The notes below the pieces were generated by a model. The model was given only the letters and a program-made list of their open reading frames with translations, made no database searches and was not told where the DNA came from. Position numbers and translations under genes: made by a program. From NCBI RefSeq assembly GCF_002368035.1, contig NZ_AP018222.1:5973378-6009117 (forward strand): a stretch of 35,740 nt of DNA. The letters are read 5' to 3'. The number at the start of each line of letters is the position of its first letter. The first letter of the stretch is position 1. The stretch is from Nostoc linckia NIES-25. GTDB taxonomy: Bacteria > Cyanobacteriota > Cyanobacteriia > Cyanobacteriales > Nostocaceae. Shown here one piece after another: positions 15,905 to 24,166 of the stretch.

Positions 15905-16578
15905 CAGAAAATTTCTCAAAATTTAGGGATTGGGGACTGGGGGCTGGGGACTGGGAACTGGGGATCGGAGGTAGAGAGTAAGAAATTCCTAGTCGCTAAT
16001 ACCCAGTCCCTAATCCACATTCTTGGCATTCTACCAACTTGTCGCTGTCACTATGTTGTACATTGCGACGGGAATAAGAATAGCATTCCAAATGTTTCAA
16101 AAGCCTAGAAATACAGGATTTTTAATTTTTGACTGGTCTCGCCTTACTTGAGAACTAACAACAATTTTTTCGGCGTTGCTGAATTGCGGTATGAATCCAG
16201 ATGTAGAGACGTTGCATTGCAACCAGATGTAGAGACGTTGCAATGCAACGTCTCTACAGGATTTTGATATCATGCACAATCGTTTTCATACATAAAATCA
16301 GCAACGCCATTTTTTCAATCCCCATTCCCCAATCCCCGACGCGAGATTTCTCTCGGCTATTTCTGGAATTGGCCTTAGGGATGAAGTATCCATGATTAGG
16401 TTTGAGGAGCAATTGTCTATTTAGGGCGTAAATTTCCACTTGTGTGAGTAGTTTAAGTTCTCTCTTGAGATGGCTTTCAGGTAATATTCAATATTCTAAA
16501 AATAGACATAGTGTTAAAGGCAATAACAAATAAAACTAGAATTTTATTCCATATAGCACGCATTTTAGGCGGAAAAAG
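15905..16578. other. Repeat-rich intergenic region
   Basis: This 674-base spacer lies between divergent genes. It holds GGGGACTGG-type repeats at about 15927-15966, the palindromic repeat at 16203-16258 and the complementary CAATCCCC-type repeat at about 16317-16338. The last 100 bases before the TPR gene are AT-rich and presumably contain its promoter. No gene is supported. Confidence 0.6.
16203..16258. repeat. Dispersed palindromic repeat (GTAGAGACGTTGCA family)
   Basis: A partial copy (16203-16222) is followed by a full palindrome at 16228-16258 with perfect 15-base arms (TGTAGAGACGTTGCA and its complement) around a single A. This is a recognisable dispersed repeat type in Nostoc-like genomes. 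It can form a strong cruciform or RNA hairpin. Confidence 0.9.
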
Positions 16579-17301
16579 ATGAATATTCACTCATTTTTAG
16601 CTTCTGGTGGCAATCAAAGTAATCAATATAAAAAACTGATTATCAATAAAGTAAATAATTATCAAGACCGGGGAACAAACGATCGCGCTGAATTAGCAGA
16701 CAGTGATTTACGATCTTATGCTTTGCAGTTGGCTCAAGAAGGAAATTATACTGAGGCGATCGCACTTTTAAACCAACTAATTTTCCGCCATCCCAACAAT
16801 GCAATTAATTACAACAACCGGGGGCTGATTTATTTCCAAAGTGGTGAAATGCAAAAAGCCTTTTGCGACTATAATAGCGCCCTCGAACTCAATCCCTATT
16901 TAGCCAGCGCTTATAACAATCGAGCAAATTACTATGCTGCTTGTGGAGAATTAGCACTAGCACTTGCTGACTATGATGAAGCGATTAATTTGAATCCTCG
17001 TCATGTCCGGGCGTGGATTAACAGAGGGATTACGTTGCGTGACTTGGGTCAATATGAAGAGGCTATTGAAAATTTTGAGGTAGCACTGCTTTTCGGTCAA
17101 CTAGAAGGTCATATTTGGGCTGAACGCGGCAGAACTTACCATCTTTGGGGTGACTGGAATTGTGCGATCGCTGATTATCGTCGCGCCCTTACTCAACTAC
17201 CTCCTGTAAATAACAGTAAGGATGTTGCTGGTTATCGCTTGCGTTTACAGCTCGAAAATTGGCTTAACGATCTGCTATCTCCTCAGCGTCCTAATTGGTA
17301 G
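16579..17301 (+). CDS. Tetratricopeptide repeat protein
   Basis: The 240-residue protein contains about five tandem TPR units from residue 49 to 213. Examples are NYNNRGLIYFQSGEMQKAF, SAYNNRANYYAACGELALAL and RAWINRGITLRDLGQYEEAI. The first 45 residues are polar without a signal peptide. TPRs are scaffolds for protein-protein contacts; the partner is unknown. GGCGGAAAAAG immediately before the ATG gives a plausible ribosome binding site. It has no close operon neighbour. Confidence 0.93.
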   Translation: MNIHSFLASGGNQSNQYKKLIINKVNNYQDRGTNDRAELADSDLRSYALQLAQEGNYTEAIALLNQLIFRHPNNAINYNNRGLIYFQSGEMQKAFCDYNSALELNPYLASAYNNRANYYAACGELALALADYDEAINLNPRHVRAWINRGITLRDLGQYEEAIENFEVALLFGQLEGHIWAERGRTYHLWGDWNCAIADYRRALTQLPPVNNSKDVAGYRLRLQLENWLNDLLSPQRPNW

Positions 17302-17468
17302 ATGAACCATTCTGGTAAACTAAAAATTCCAAAAATGAACAATTCATTTTGAATTTAAAATTGAAGTATAGCGACGCTGTTATTTATTAGCAATAATATA
17401 AATTTTCGCTCAGTTTATAGCTAGCCAAAATCACAACAAACAGAATAATCCCAAATTCAATATTTATC

Positions 17469-17876
17469 TTAGGGTAATAAATCTGTTTGTTCAATGATGC
17501 CATCCTTATTCATCAGCACCACCCGACGCTGGCGCGGATCGAATCTGTACCCTTGTTGTTGCATAATACTTTTAGCTTGCTGGGGATCGAAATTACGGCT
17601 AAATTCTGCTTGTAAATTGTTGACATGTGCTTCTATCAGCTTGACTTCGGTGCGAATTTCTCGCAACTTTTCTTGCTGTGACCAGTGGTAAGGCAAAAGT
17701 TGTGTCAAGGCAGATGCGGCGGCCGCTGTAATGAAAAGATTAACAGCTATCTTGGCAGTACTTTCCAATGCCATCACTCGGTAAGAACGTTGACGAAGAT
17801 GCCGCTTTGGTCGAGGAATGACCCGGCGTTTTTGTATCGGTTGTGACGGTGGTCTGGAGGGTTGAATCGCGTTCAT
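17469..17876 (-). CDS. Small single-pass membrane protein with periplasmic-type coiled coil, unknown function
   Basis: From ATG 17876 the product has 135 residues. Residues 1-40 are very basic and Pro/Arg-rich. A hydrophobic segment at about 43-62 (KIAVNLFITAAAASALTQLL) is followed by a helical stretch (QEKLREIRTEVKLIEAHVNN) and a C-terminal part GYRFDPRQRRVVLMNKDG. This suggests an inner-membrane anchor with the basic side in the cytoplasm. The frame extends upstream to a TTG at 17975, but AGGA close to the ATG and the weak upstream sequence favour the ATG. I do not recognise the family. Confidence 0.7.
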   Translation of the reverse strand: MNAIQPSRPPSQPIQKRRVIPRPKRHLRQRSYRVMALESTAKIAVNLFITAAAASALTQLLPYHWSQQEKLREIRTEVKLIEAHVNNLQAEFSRNFDPQQAKSIMQQQGYRFDPRQRRVVLMNKDGIIEQTDLLP

Positions 17877-18234
17877 GATCCTAAAAAATAACCTCTCTAA
17901 GTGAAGGGAAGCACTATCAAGAGTGCTGTTAGTTGTCTTCGCGGCCTTGAACCAGTGCTGAGTGTTCGAGAACAAGTAATTAGTAAGAACTAGTACTTAT
18001 GAATCTTCTGGTTCAGGTCTTTTAACTTTACTCAGCACTTGTGAAGCTTGATTTAGCTGTCATCTTACTTCATTTTTGGAAAATAGCTACAAGTGCCGTA
18101 CAAGTTAAAAAATAACCTGGCTTACGTAAGTGCATAACTTCATAACTACTCAAGGCGTAAAGCCTTAAGCGTTTGGAAATAGCACCCCCGTAACGCCAGG
18201 ATTATTAGCTTTTCAACTGTGTCACATCGTAGCC
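17877..18234. other. Intergenic region downstream of psaM
   Basis: This 358-base spacer lies between psaM and the next minus-strand gene. Apart from presumed promoter and terminator signals I see nothing specific; no hairpin with a T-tract was found. Confidence 0.4.
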
Positions 18235-18366
18235 TTATTTGTAAAGTTCTGTGGCTAAACGCCAAGCAAGAACTCCTGGAATCAGCGCCACAACTAGAGC
18301 GATGTACACTTGGGTATCTGAGATAGAAGACACTTGAGCGAGGTACAGAGTATCTAAGATAGGCAT
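18235..18366 (-). CDS. psaM: Photosystem I reaction centre subunit XII (PsaM), N-terminally extended
   Basis: The C-terminal 30 residues (ISDTQVYIALVVALIPGVLA followed by WRLATELYK) are unmistakably PsaM, the single-helix subunit at the trimer side of photosystem I in the thylakoid membrane. PsaM is normally about 30-32 residues; this frame has 43. The extra N-terminal segment PILDTLYLA is an imperfect copy of SISDTQVYIA, and the DNA shows the same duplication. The ATG at 18366 has an AGGAG ten bases upstream, so the long form is probably translated. A GTG at codon 12 could restart at a normal-length protein but has no clear ribosome binding site. It is monocistronic. Confidence 0.9.
   Translation of the reverse strand: MPILDTLYLAQVSSISDTQVYIALVVALIPGVLAWRLATELYK
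18298..18363 (-). repeat. Imperfect tandem duplication within psaM
   Basis: On the plus strand the segments at 18298-18327 and 18337-18363 share GAGCGA, GTACA, GTATCT and AGATAG in the same order, differing by a three-base indel and a few substitutions. The repeat period is about 39 bases, so the reading frame is preserved. Confidence 0.85.
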
Positions 18367-18523
18367 GGCTGAAATTCTCCTAACTTGAATAGATTTTGAA
18401 GTATTCGTTTACTACTTTTCCTTGTTTTGCCAAGTTCGTGGAAGATCTTGTTACAAGATGCAACAAAAGCAGTTGTTAGTCAGTAGTCTTTAGTTATTAT
18501 CCTTTAAAAAAATTCATCAATCT

Positions 18524-19834
18524 ATGAATTTGTATTTGGGTATCGACTTCGGGACATCTGGCGCACGTGGTGTAGCGATCGATGAGGAAGCTAGAATCCA
18601 GGCTGAGGTGCGATATCCTTTTGAGGGTTCACCAGTGGCTGTGATGCCGAATTGTTGGCAGGAGGCTTTGTTTGCGCTGATGGAACAGATACCTCAGGGA
18701 TTGCGGCGAGAAATTAGAGCGATCGCAATTAATGGTACTTCTTCCACTGTCTTGCTGGTGGATGCTGCTGGCAAACCAATAGATGCACCGCTACTGTACA
18801 ACGACCCACGGGGATCGTCTGTGCTAAATGATTTGAGGAGCGTAGCGCCCCCCAATCATACCGTGTTAAGCGCCACCTCTAGCCTCAGCAAACTAATTTG
18901 GATGAAGCAGTTACCTTCTTTTAAGGAAGCTAGATATTTCCTACATCAAGCGGATTGGCTAGGGTTTCTGCTGCATGGGTATTTAGGCATTAGTGACTAC
19001 CATAACGCCTTAAAACTGGGTTATGACGTGGAAGAGTTGAAATACCCAGAATGGATGGAAAAGTTGCAAATACCGATTCAACTACCCAGAATTTTGCCAC
19101 CTGGTACTCCCGTGGCAGAATTACGTTCTGAAATTGCAGATAACTTTGGTTTCCGGCGCGATTGTTTGGTATGTACTGGTACAACCGACAGTATTGCCGC
19201 TTTTCTTGCCAGCGGGGCAAAATTGCCTGGTGAAGCCGTGACTTCCTTAGGTTCGACGCTGGTACTAAAGCTTTTAAGTCGTACCCGTGTAGAAGATGCG
19301 CGGTACGGAATTTATAGCCATCGCTTGGGGAAATTGTGGTTGACTGGGGGTGCTTCTAACACTGGGGGTGCAGTGCTACAGCAATTTTTCACCAACGCTG
19401 AGTTAGTAAGCCTTAGCCGTGAGATTGATGCATCACAAGCCAGCGAACTAGATTATTATCCATTATTGAAAGCAGGCGATCGCTTTCCGATTAACGATCC
19501 CAATCTACCCCCAAGATTGGAACCACGCCCAGACAACCCAGTGGAATTTTTGCATGGATTGTTAGAAAGTATTGCGCGTATAGAAACAAAAGGGTATGAA
19601 TTATTACAAAAAATGGGAGCAGACAAGCTGACTCGCATTTATACCGCTGGCGGTGGCGCAGCAAACGACACTTGGGCTGCAATTCGCAAACGGTATTTAA
19701 AAGTGCCTGTCATCGCCTCAAAACATACAGAAGCTGCTTACGGGACAGCATTGTTGGCAATGGGAAAAGTGTGTAGGGACACAGGGATGAGGGAGTGTGA
19801 CGAGTGTGGCGAATGTGAGAAGTGTGGGAGATGA
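18524..19834 (+). CDS. FGGY-family carbohydrate kinase, D-ribulose-kinase-like
   Basis: The 436-residue protein has the two actin-like domains of FGGY kinases. The N-terminal phosphate-binding motif is YLGIDFGTSGARGVAID with D8; the catalytic-base region is CTGTTDSIAAF with D222; the C-terminal adenosine motif is YTAGGGAANDTWAAIRKR. It closely fits the short cyanobacterial/plant 'xylulose kinase-1' type, members of which (Synechococcus and Arabidopsis) phosphorylate D-ribulose; that activity is inferred here. At about 436 residues it is shorter than classical xylulose kinases (about 490). The last 23 residues are Cys-rich (CDECGECEKCGR) and read from a repeat-like GAGTGTG sequence, so they are probably a late addition. 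No operon partner. Confidence 0.87.
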   Translation: MNLYLGIDFGTSGARGVAIDEEARIQAEVRYPFEGSPVAVMPNCWQEALFALMEQIPQGLRREIRAIAINGTSSTVLLVDAAGKPIDAPLLYNDPRGSSVLNDLRSVAPPNHTVLSATSSLSKLIWMKQLPSFKEARYFLHQADWLGFLLHGYLGISDYHNALKLGYDVEELKYPEWMEKLQIPIQLPRILPPGTPVAELRSEIADNFGFRRDCLVCTGTTDSIAAFLASGAKLPGEAVTSLGSTLVLKLLSRTRVEDARYGIYSHRLGKLWLTGGASNTGGAVLQQFFTNAELVSLSREIDASQASELDYYPLLKAGDRFPINDPNLPPRLEPRPDNPVEFLHGLLESIARIETKGYELLQKMGADKLTRIYTAGGGAANDTWAAIRKRYLKVPVIASKHTEAAYGTALLAMGKVCRDTGMRECDECGECEKCGR

Positions 19835-20337
19835 GGAGACAAATCAATTCAAAATTAAAGAACTTCCACCTTCTTCCTCCTGCTTCCAATGCCCCATGTC
19901 TTATACCCCACGACAGATATCTTTTAAATCAGTATCTATCCGGGTGACAATCAACATATCTCGGCCGATACTGTGATTATTAGATACCGGACTATAGGAT
20001 TCCAGGTTTTACGATCTGGGCAGCTATTCGGGGATGGGTGCTTTGCGTTAAGCGAATGTCATCTATCCCCTTTACTAATGATTAGTGTGAGTTATATAGC
20101 ATTCTGCCGTTAATATGCAGCAATTGGCGGTTGAATAGACTACAGTGAGGTAGCAATAGCTGTGCTTGGTAGCCTACAATAATTTAATTTTCAAGCATAT
20201 ATATTCTATTGAATTGAAAACCAGTGTAACTAAATGCTTGAAGAACTTGGGCTATTTTGTAGAGGATAAGATCAATGAGGTGAATGCGATTTTCTGGGTT
20301 CGTTAAGTCCTACATCAGAAGTCCAGATGGTTCATTG
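19835..20337. other. Intergenic region between convergent FGGY kinase and McrC-like genes
   Basis: This 503-base spacer separates two convergent genes. I see no tRNA, small gene or tandem repeat. An AT-rich portion lies around 20180-20230. Confidence 0.4.
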
Positions 20338-21921
20338 TCAGCAAACTTCAAGGGCTTTATTTAGCACGCGACGTAGATGCTCCTGTAGCATAGTTTCAGC
20401 CCCAGGATAGGCTGTAAGAGCCTCAATTTCAGCGTTGGAATAAGATACATAGGAACCAGGGTAAATAATCGCAGCATAGCTGACTACTTGCCTACCTTGT
20501 CTGTTTTGGATAGCGTCATGGTAAGTATGCATCTTCTGAATATCAGCAGTTTTAGGCTTTCCTTGGTTGCTCGAATTTTCCAGCGACTCACTCTCAAGTT
20601 TGTACTTAGGATCAAATAAATAGACATTCTCAGAGCCATTAGCTAGTCTGATTTCTACTGCTATATCAGGGCGCAATGTGACACTGGCGCTTTGCAGTTC
20701 CCCATCTTTGCCATAGCTTCGTTCAGGAATTAACTTAATTCTTGTCTTGTGTTGCGGATGAATTAAAACTAATGCTGGTTGTCCATTGGGTAAAATTCTG
20801 ACGTAGACTCCGGTTTTATCCCTAGCAACTAAACACTGGGTTTCAACTTCGTATCCTTTGTGTATAGCTACCTCCAGTAGTGTTGCAATTATCCACAAAG
20901 TTCCCCAGATTTGGTAAAGTTTGTGGAGATTTTCCAAAGGTGCATCAAGATCTGACTCATCCAAGCGCACAGCAGGACTTCTGATAAATTCCAGATACCC
21001 TTCCAAAGCAGCATGGTAAAGTGGACAGTTTAACAAAACCATCGTAATTTGATTCGGCAAATATTTAGGCTGGCTGACTTCATTCAAAAAAGCTGCATGT
21101 TGACGAGCCTTTTTTAATTGGTAAAACAGAGATTTAATCTCTTCCAAATGTTTACCTTTGGGGTCAGCTTCAAAAGCTTGCCGAACTCGTCTAAGTCTGT
21201 GATTAACAAGCTCGAAAAATAACCTAACCAACTGATTCTCATAAACATCAACAGTATGCTCAACTCGGACATCTGGTAAGCGAATTGGTCTTCCACTCAC
21301 ATCCAAGTTATGTCCTCGAAAAAAAGCTTGAACTAGTCCACCAGAAAGAGGTCTGCGGACTCGATCTTGCCGAACCCAAATTTCATGAGTTTTGAGGATT
21401 TGATGAGGATCGCCAGCAAGTTTACTCAAAATCTCACTCAGCCCTGGTCGGTTACCTGTGCCATTAATAGCCCGACGTAAGCGAACTAATTCCTGAGCCA
21501 AAGTAGTTTCGCTTAGTTGTGGTAATTTTAGACTAGCTAAAGCCCCGATACGCTGTAAGCCTATCGCTACTGAGGTTGGTAGACGAGAATCGAGATCCTC
21601 TAGCATCTGAGCAAAGGCTTCACGACTAATTTTCTGAGGCCAAACCGCAATTGTCTGTTCCTCAATCTCATTTTGATACTCAAGTCGCAGTTGGTAGTAA
21701 CCAGGGTTTGAGCGAGGCCACTCAGCTAGTACTCGAAACTTTCCACTCAAATCCATTACCAAGAGCGGGAGTTTTTTATCTTGAAGCCAAAGCCGTATTT
21801 GCTGTAATTTTTCTTGAGGTACATGAACTTCCAACCAAGCAGGTTGCCACTCACCTGGAGCATTTATAATCTCGCCTTCGCGGCTAAGAAAACTCAGTTT
21901 AGAAGTAGGAGGTAAATCCAT
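20338..21921 (-). CDS. McrC-like PD-(D/E)xK restriction nuclease subunit (DUF2357 type)
   Basis: From ATG 21921 the product has 527 residues. The N-terminal half is a beta-rich DUF2357-like region. The middle carries the McrC-type segment VDVYENQLVRLFFELVNHRL (about 224-243) and LYQIWGTLWIIATLLEVA. The C-terminal nuclease core has PD in LRPDIAVEIRLA (D419), then LFDPKYK (D437, K439), then QKMHTYHDAI (Q462). This PD...DxK...Q arrangement fits the restriction-endonuclease fold with intact catalytic residues. McrC partners the GTPase/ATPase McrB to cut modified or foreign DNA. The gene overlaps the upstream McrB-like gene by 23 bases, which implies translational coupling. A TTG at 21930 is possible but less likely. 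Confidence 0.85.
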   Translation of the reverse strand: MDLPPTSKLSFLSREGEIINAPGEWQPAWLEVHVPQEKLQQIRLWLQDKKLPLLVMDLSGKFRVLAEWPRSNPGYYQLRLEYQNEIEEQTIAVWPQKISREAFAQMLEDLDSRLPTSVAIGLQRIGALASLKLPQLSETTLAQELVRLRRAINGTGNRPGLSEILSKLAGDPHQILKTHEIWVRQDRVRRPLSGGLVQAFFRGHNLDVSGRPIRLPDVRVEHTVDVYENQLVRLFFELVNHRLRRVRQAFEADPKGKHLEEIKSLFYQLKKARQHAAFLNEVSQPKYLPNQITMVLLNCPLYHAALEGYLEFIRSPAVRLDESDLDAPLENLHKLYQIWGTLWIIATLLEVAIHKGYEVETQCLVARDKTGVYVRILPNGQPALVLIHPQHKTRIKLIPERSYGKDGELQSASVTLRPDIAVEIRLANGSENVYLFDPKYKLESESLENSSNQGKPKTADIQKMHTYHDAIQNRQGRQVVSYAAIIYPGSYVSYSNAEIEALTAYPGAETMLQEHLRRVLNKALEVC

Positions 21922-24013
21922 GTTGTTCAAATGTTTTTAGCATTTTGCTAGCTTTAGCGTGGCTTAGATTAAATTTATTTTCAGCAATATCAACAAATGC
22001 CTTAAGGGCTTCTCCCACCCTATCATCAGCACCTTTTAGTTTGGGCAGAATCTTCTGTAACAACTGTTCATCTAAAGCTTCTTCCCAAGATATACCCAAA
22101 ACTTTAGCTTCATTCACATAATTCTTGATTTCATCTAAAACACGAAAAGCAAATGGGGCTACTAAGTGCAGATTATCCCAAACTTTCATTAAAATTTCAC
22201 GATAGTCAACTTCGCCCAAATGCTCAAATAAATCATCACGGCAAACCTCAAGTTCTATCATTTGCGCTCGATCGTAAACTTTGTCAGCAAAACTATGAGT
22301 AGTTTCGTCTACATTGACTGTACCAATAAAGTACAGGTTAGGTGGTAACAAAACTTGTTTCTCGGATGCAAGTTCAATTTGAGCTAGTTCTTCACGCATC
22401 CTAACTTCCATCACTGAGAGAAACTTGGCAAAGTAATACTCCACCCGTGCTAAATTCATCTCATCCAAGATTAAATGGTAAGGTCTAGGGGTGCGTTTTT
22501 CTGTTTGAGCTTGCTCATACTCTTGAGCTGCTTTTTCTAAAAAATGACTAAATGCAGTGTGATGGTATTCTTTGTCCATTGGATTGAAGTAGCCGAGCAA
22601 ATCCTCGTTAGTAGTCCAATTAGGAGCCACAGGAACTAAAAGGTATTCAGCCGCTACTACTTCAGCGTAGGCTTTGGTAAGCCAAGTCTTACCAGTCCCG
22701 CTAGTTCCTGAAAGAATTACAAATTTTCTCGTCTTCAGAGCTAAGTAATAGCGCCGCAATACACTTTCAGAAATACGCAAACCTTTAGAGCGTATATTTT
22801 GATTAATCTCTGTAAACAAAGGTTCAGAATAGTCTGGATAAATAGTTTTGAGGATATGCTGTGCTTCTTCGTAATTATCCACGTCTTTTTCCTTGTCAAA
22901 TAATTCTACGGCTGTGCGTAAATCCTCAAGAGCTTTGTGTTGATTCTCAAGTTTTAAGTAGGTAAGTCCTCGATGGTAATAGGCTAAGGCAAAGCTAGGA
23001 TTAATACGTATAGATTGGTTATAATCATCAATGGCTTGATTATAATTTTCGAGATTATAGTAAATTTGACCTCGGTTATTGTAAATTTCGTAATTTTTCG
23101 GTTCAATAAGTAGCAAGTAGCTATAGTCAGATATAGCATCGTCAGTTTCTCCCAATTCAGCTTTTATTTTTGCTCGATATCGATAAGCATCAGCGAAATT
23201 GGGAACTTCTTCTAAAGCTAAATCAAATTGTTTAATAGCATTTTCATAGTTTTCTTCTTGATATTTGTCCATTCCATCTAGGTAGTAATTTAGAGCAGAT
23301 CCTAGATTATCTTTAGAAAAATATTGTTCAATAGCTGTAATGGGTTCATCACATATAGCTACCAAAAATAAAGGAAAAATGTCTTCAAATAGTTGTTTTA
23401 TCTCAATAACTAGTTGTTGGTAGTCAAAAGATAATACTTTATTAAAACTAATGAATTTAGTTACTTGAATACATTTAGTAGCACTCTTGTGTCGAGCTAC
23501 AATTCTTAACCAGTCAGCTAAACGATTAATTCTACTAATCTGCTGACTAGACTTGGAAAAAAGAAATACATTATTATCAATTCGAGTATTCTGGATAAGA
23601 ATTTCTTTGAGTGTTGTATTATTTTGGATATTATTAATAAATTTTTGTCTGTTGTTACTTTTTTCTGAAATATATAACCCTAACCATAAACCATGTTGTC
23701 TAATACGTATAAAAAAGTGAGCGTTGTTAAATTCTTTTTTTACTTCTTTAGTAAAGAATTTGTATTCAAAGTAATGAGGATATACACTAATAAATAAATC
23801 ATTATTTGTATCAATTCGGTTTATGATTTCACCTGATAACTGAGCAACAATAAGCTGGTATAGCTGCTGAAATGGCTGCCTAATATAGCTTTTAAATTCT
23901 TCCTGGTGTTTTAAATAAAATTGTTCTTTACTTGAATTATTTTGTAATTGTGCAAGAAGGTCAAAACTTTTTAATGAAAATGGGCATTCTGGATTTACAA
24001 AAACTTCTGTCAT
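21899..24013 (-). CDS. McrB-like AAA+ ATPase with TPR region and novel N-terminal domain
   Basis: The 704-residue protein has three parts. Residues 1 to about 230 form an aromatic-rich domain that I do not recognise, with FKSYIRQPFQQLYQLI and HFFIRIRQHGLWLGLYI. Residues 238-390 contain about four TPRs (YQEENYENAIKQFDLALEEV and similar units). Residues 405-704 are a McrB/MoxR-type AAA+ domain: Walker A GTSGTGKT at 436-443, Walker B LILDEMN at 514-520, sensor-1 GTVNVDE at 564-570, and DRA at 581-583 as a possible arginine finger. McrB hexamers translocate DNA and activate McrC; the N-terminal domain usually reads the modified base, so the novel domain here probably sets specificity. The N-terminal half is noticeably AT-richer than its neighbours. 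It starts 153 bases after the kinase gene. Confidence 0.85.
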   Translation of the reverse strand: MTEVFVNPECPFSLKSFDLLAQLQNNSSKEQFYLKHQEEFKSYIRQPFQQLYQLIVAQLSGEIINRIDTNNDLFISVYPHYFEYKFFTKEVKKEFNNAHFFIRIRQHGLWLGLYISEKSNNRQKFINNIQNNTTLKEILIQNTRIDNNVFLFSKSSQQISRINRLADWLRIVARHKSATKCIQVTKFISFNKVLSFDYQQLVIEIKQLFEDIFPLFLVAICDEPITAIEQYFSKDNLGSALNYYLDGMDKYQEENYENAIKQFDLALEEVPNFADAYRYRAKIKAELGETDDAISDYSYLLLIEPKNYEIYNNRGQIYYNLENYNQAIDDYNQSIRINPSFALAYYHRGLTYLKLENQHKALEDLRTAVELFDKEKDVDNYEEAQHILKTIYPDYSEPLFTEINQNIRSKGLRISESVLRRYYLALKTRKFVILSGTSGTGKTWLTKAYAEVVAAEYLLVPVAPNWTTNEDLLGYFNPMDKEYHHTAFSHFLEKAAQEYEQAQTEKRTPRPYHLILDEMNLARVEYYFAKFLSVMEVRMREELAQIELASEKQVLLPPNLYFIGTVNVDETTHSFADKVYDRAQMIELEVCRDDLFEHLGEVDYREILMKVWDNLHLVAPFAFRVLDEIKNYVNEAKVLGISWEEALDEQLLQKILPKLKGADDRVGEALKAFVDIAENKFNLSHAKASKMLKTFEQHGFTSYF

Positions 24014-24166
24014 TTGACCTGATAACGATAACTGAAATTATTATTGTGACATATTACACAAAATCCAACCACTCCACTACTTGATAAATGCGATCCTACT
24101 CTTAACTTTCAGTGTCCTTTGCGCGTCTGTGGTTTGTAAAAAATTTATTAAAATGCGATCGCTTTC

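Noticed and set aside
23040..23330. Possibility that the TPR part of the McrB-like protein is a separate gene fused by error
   Set aside because: The frame is continuous from a good ATG through TPRs into the AAA+ domain, with no frameshift signs.
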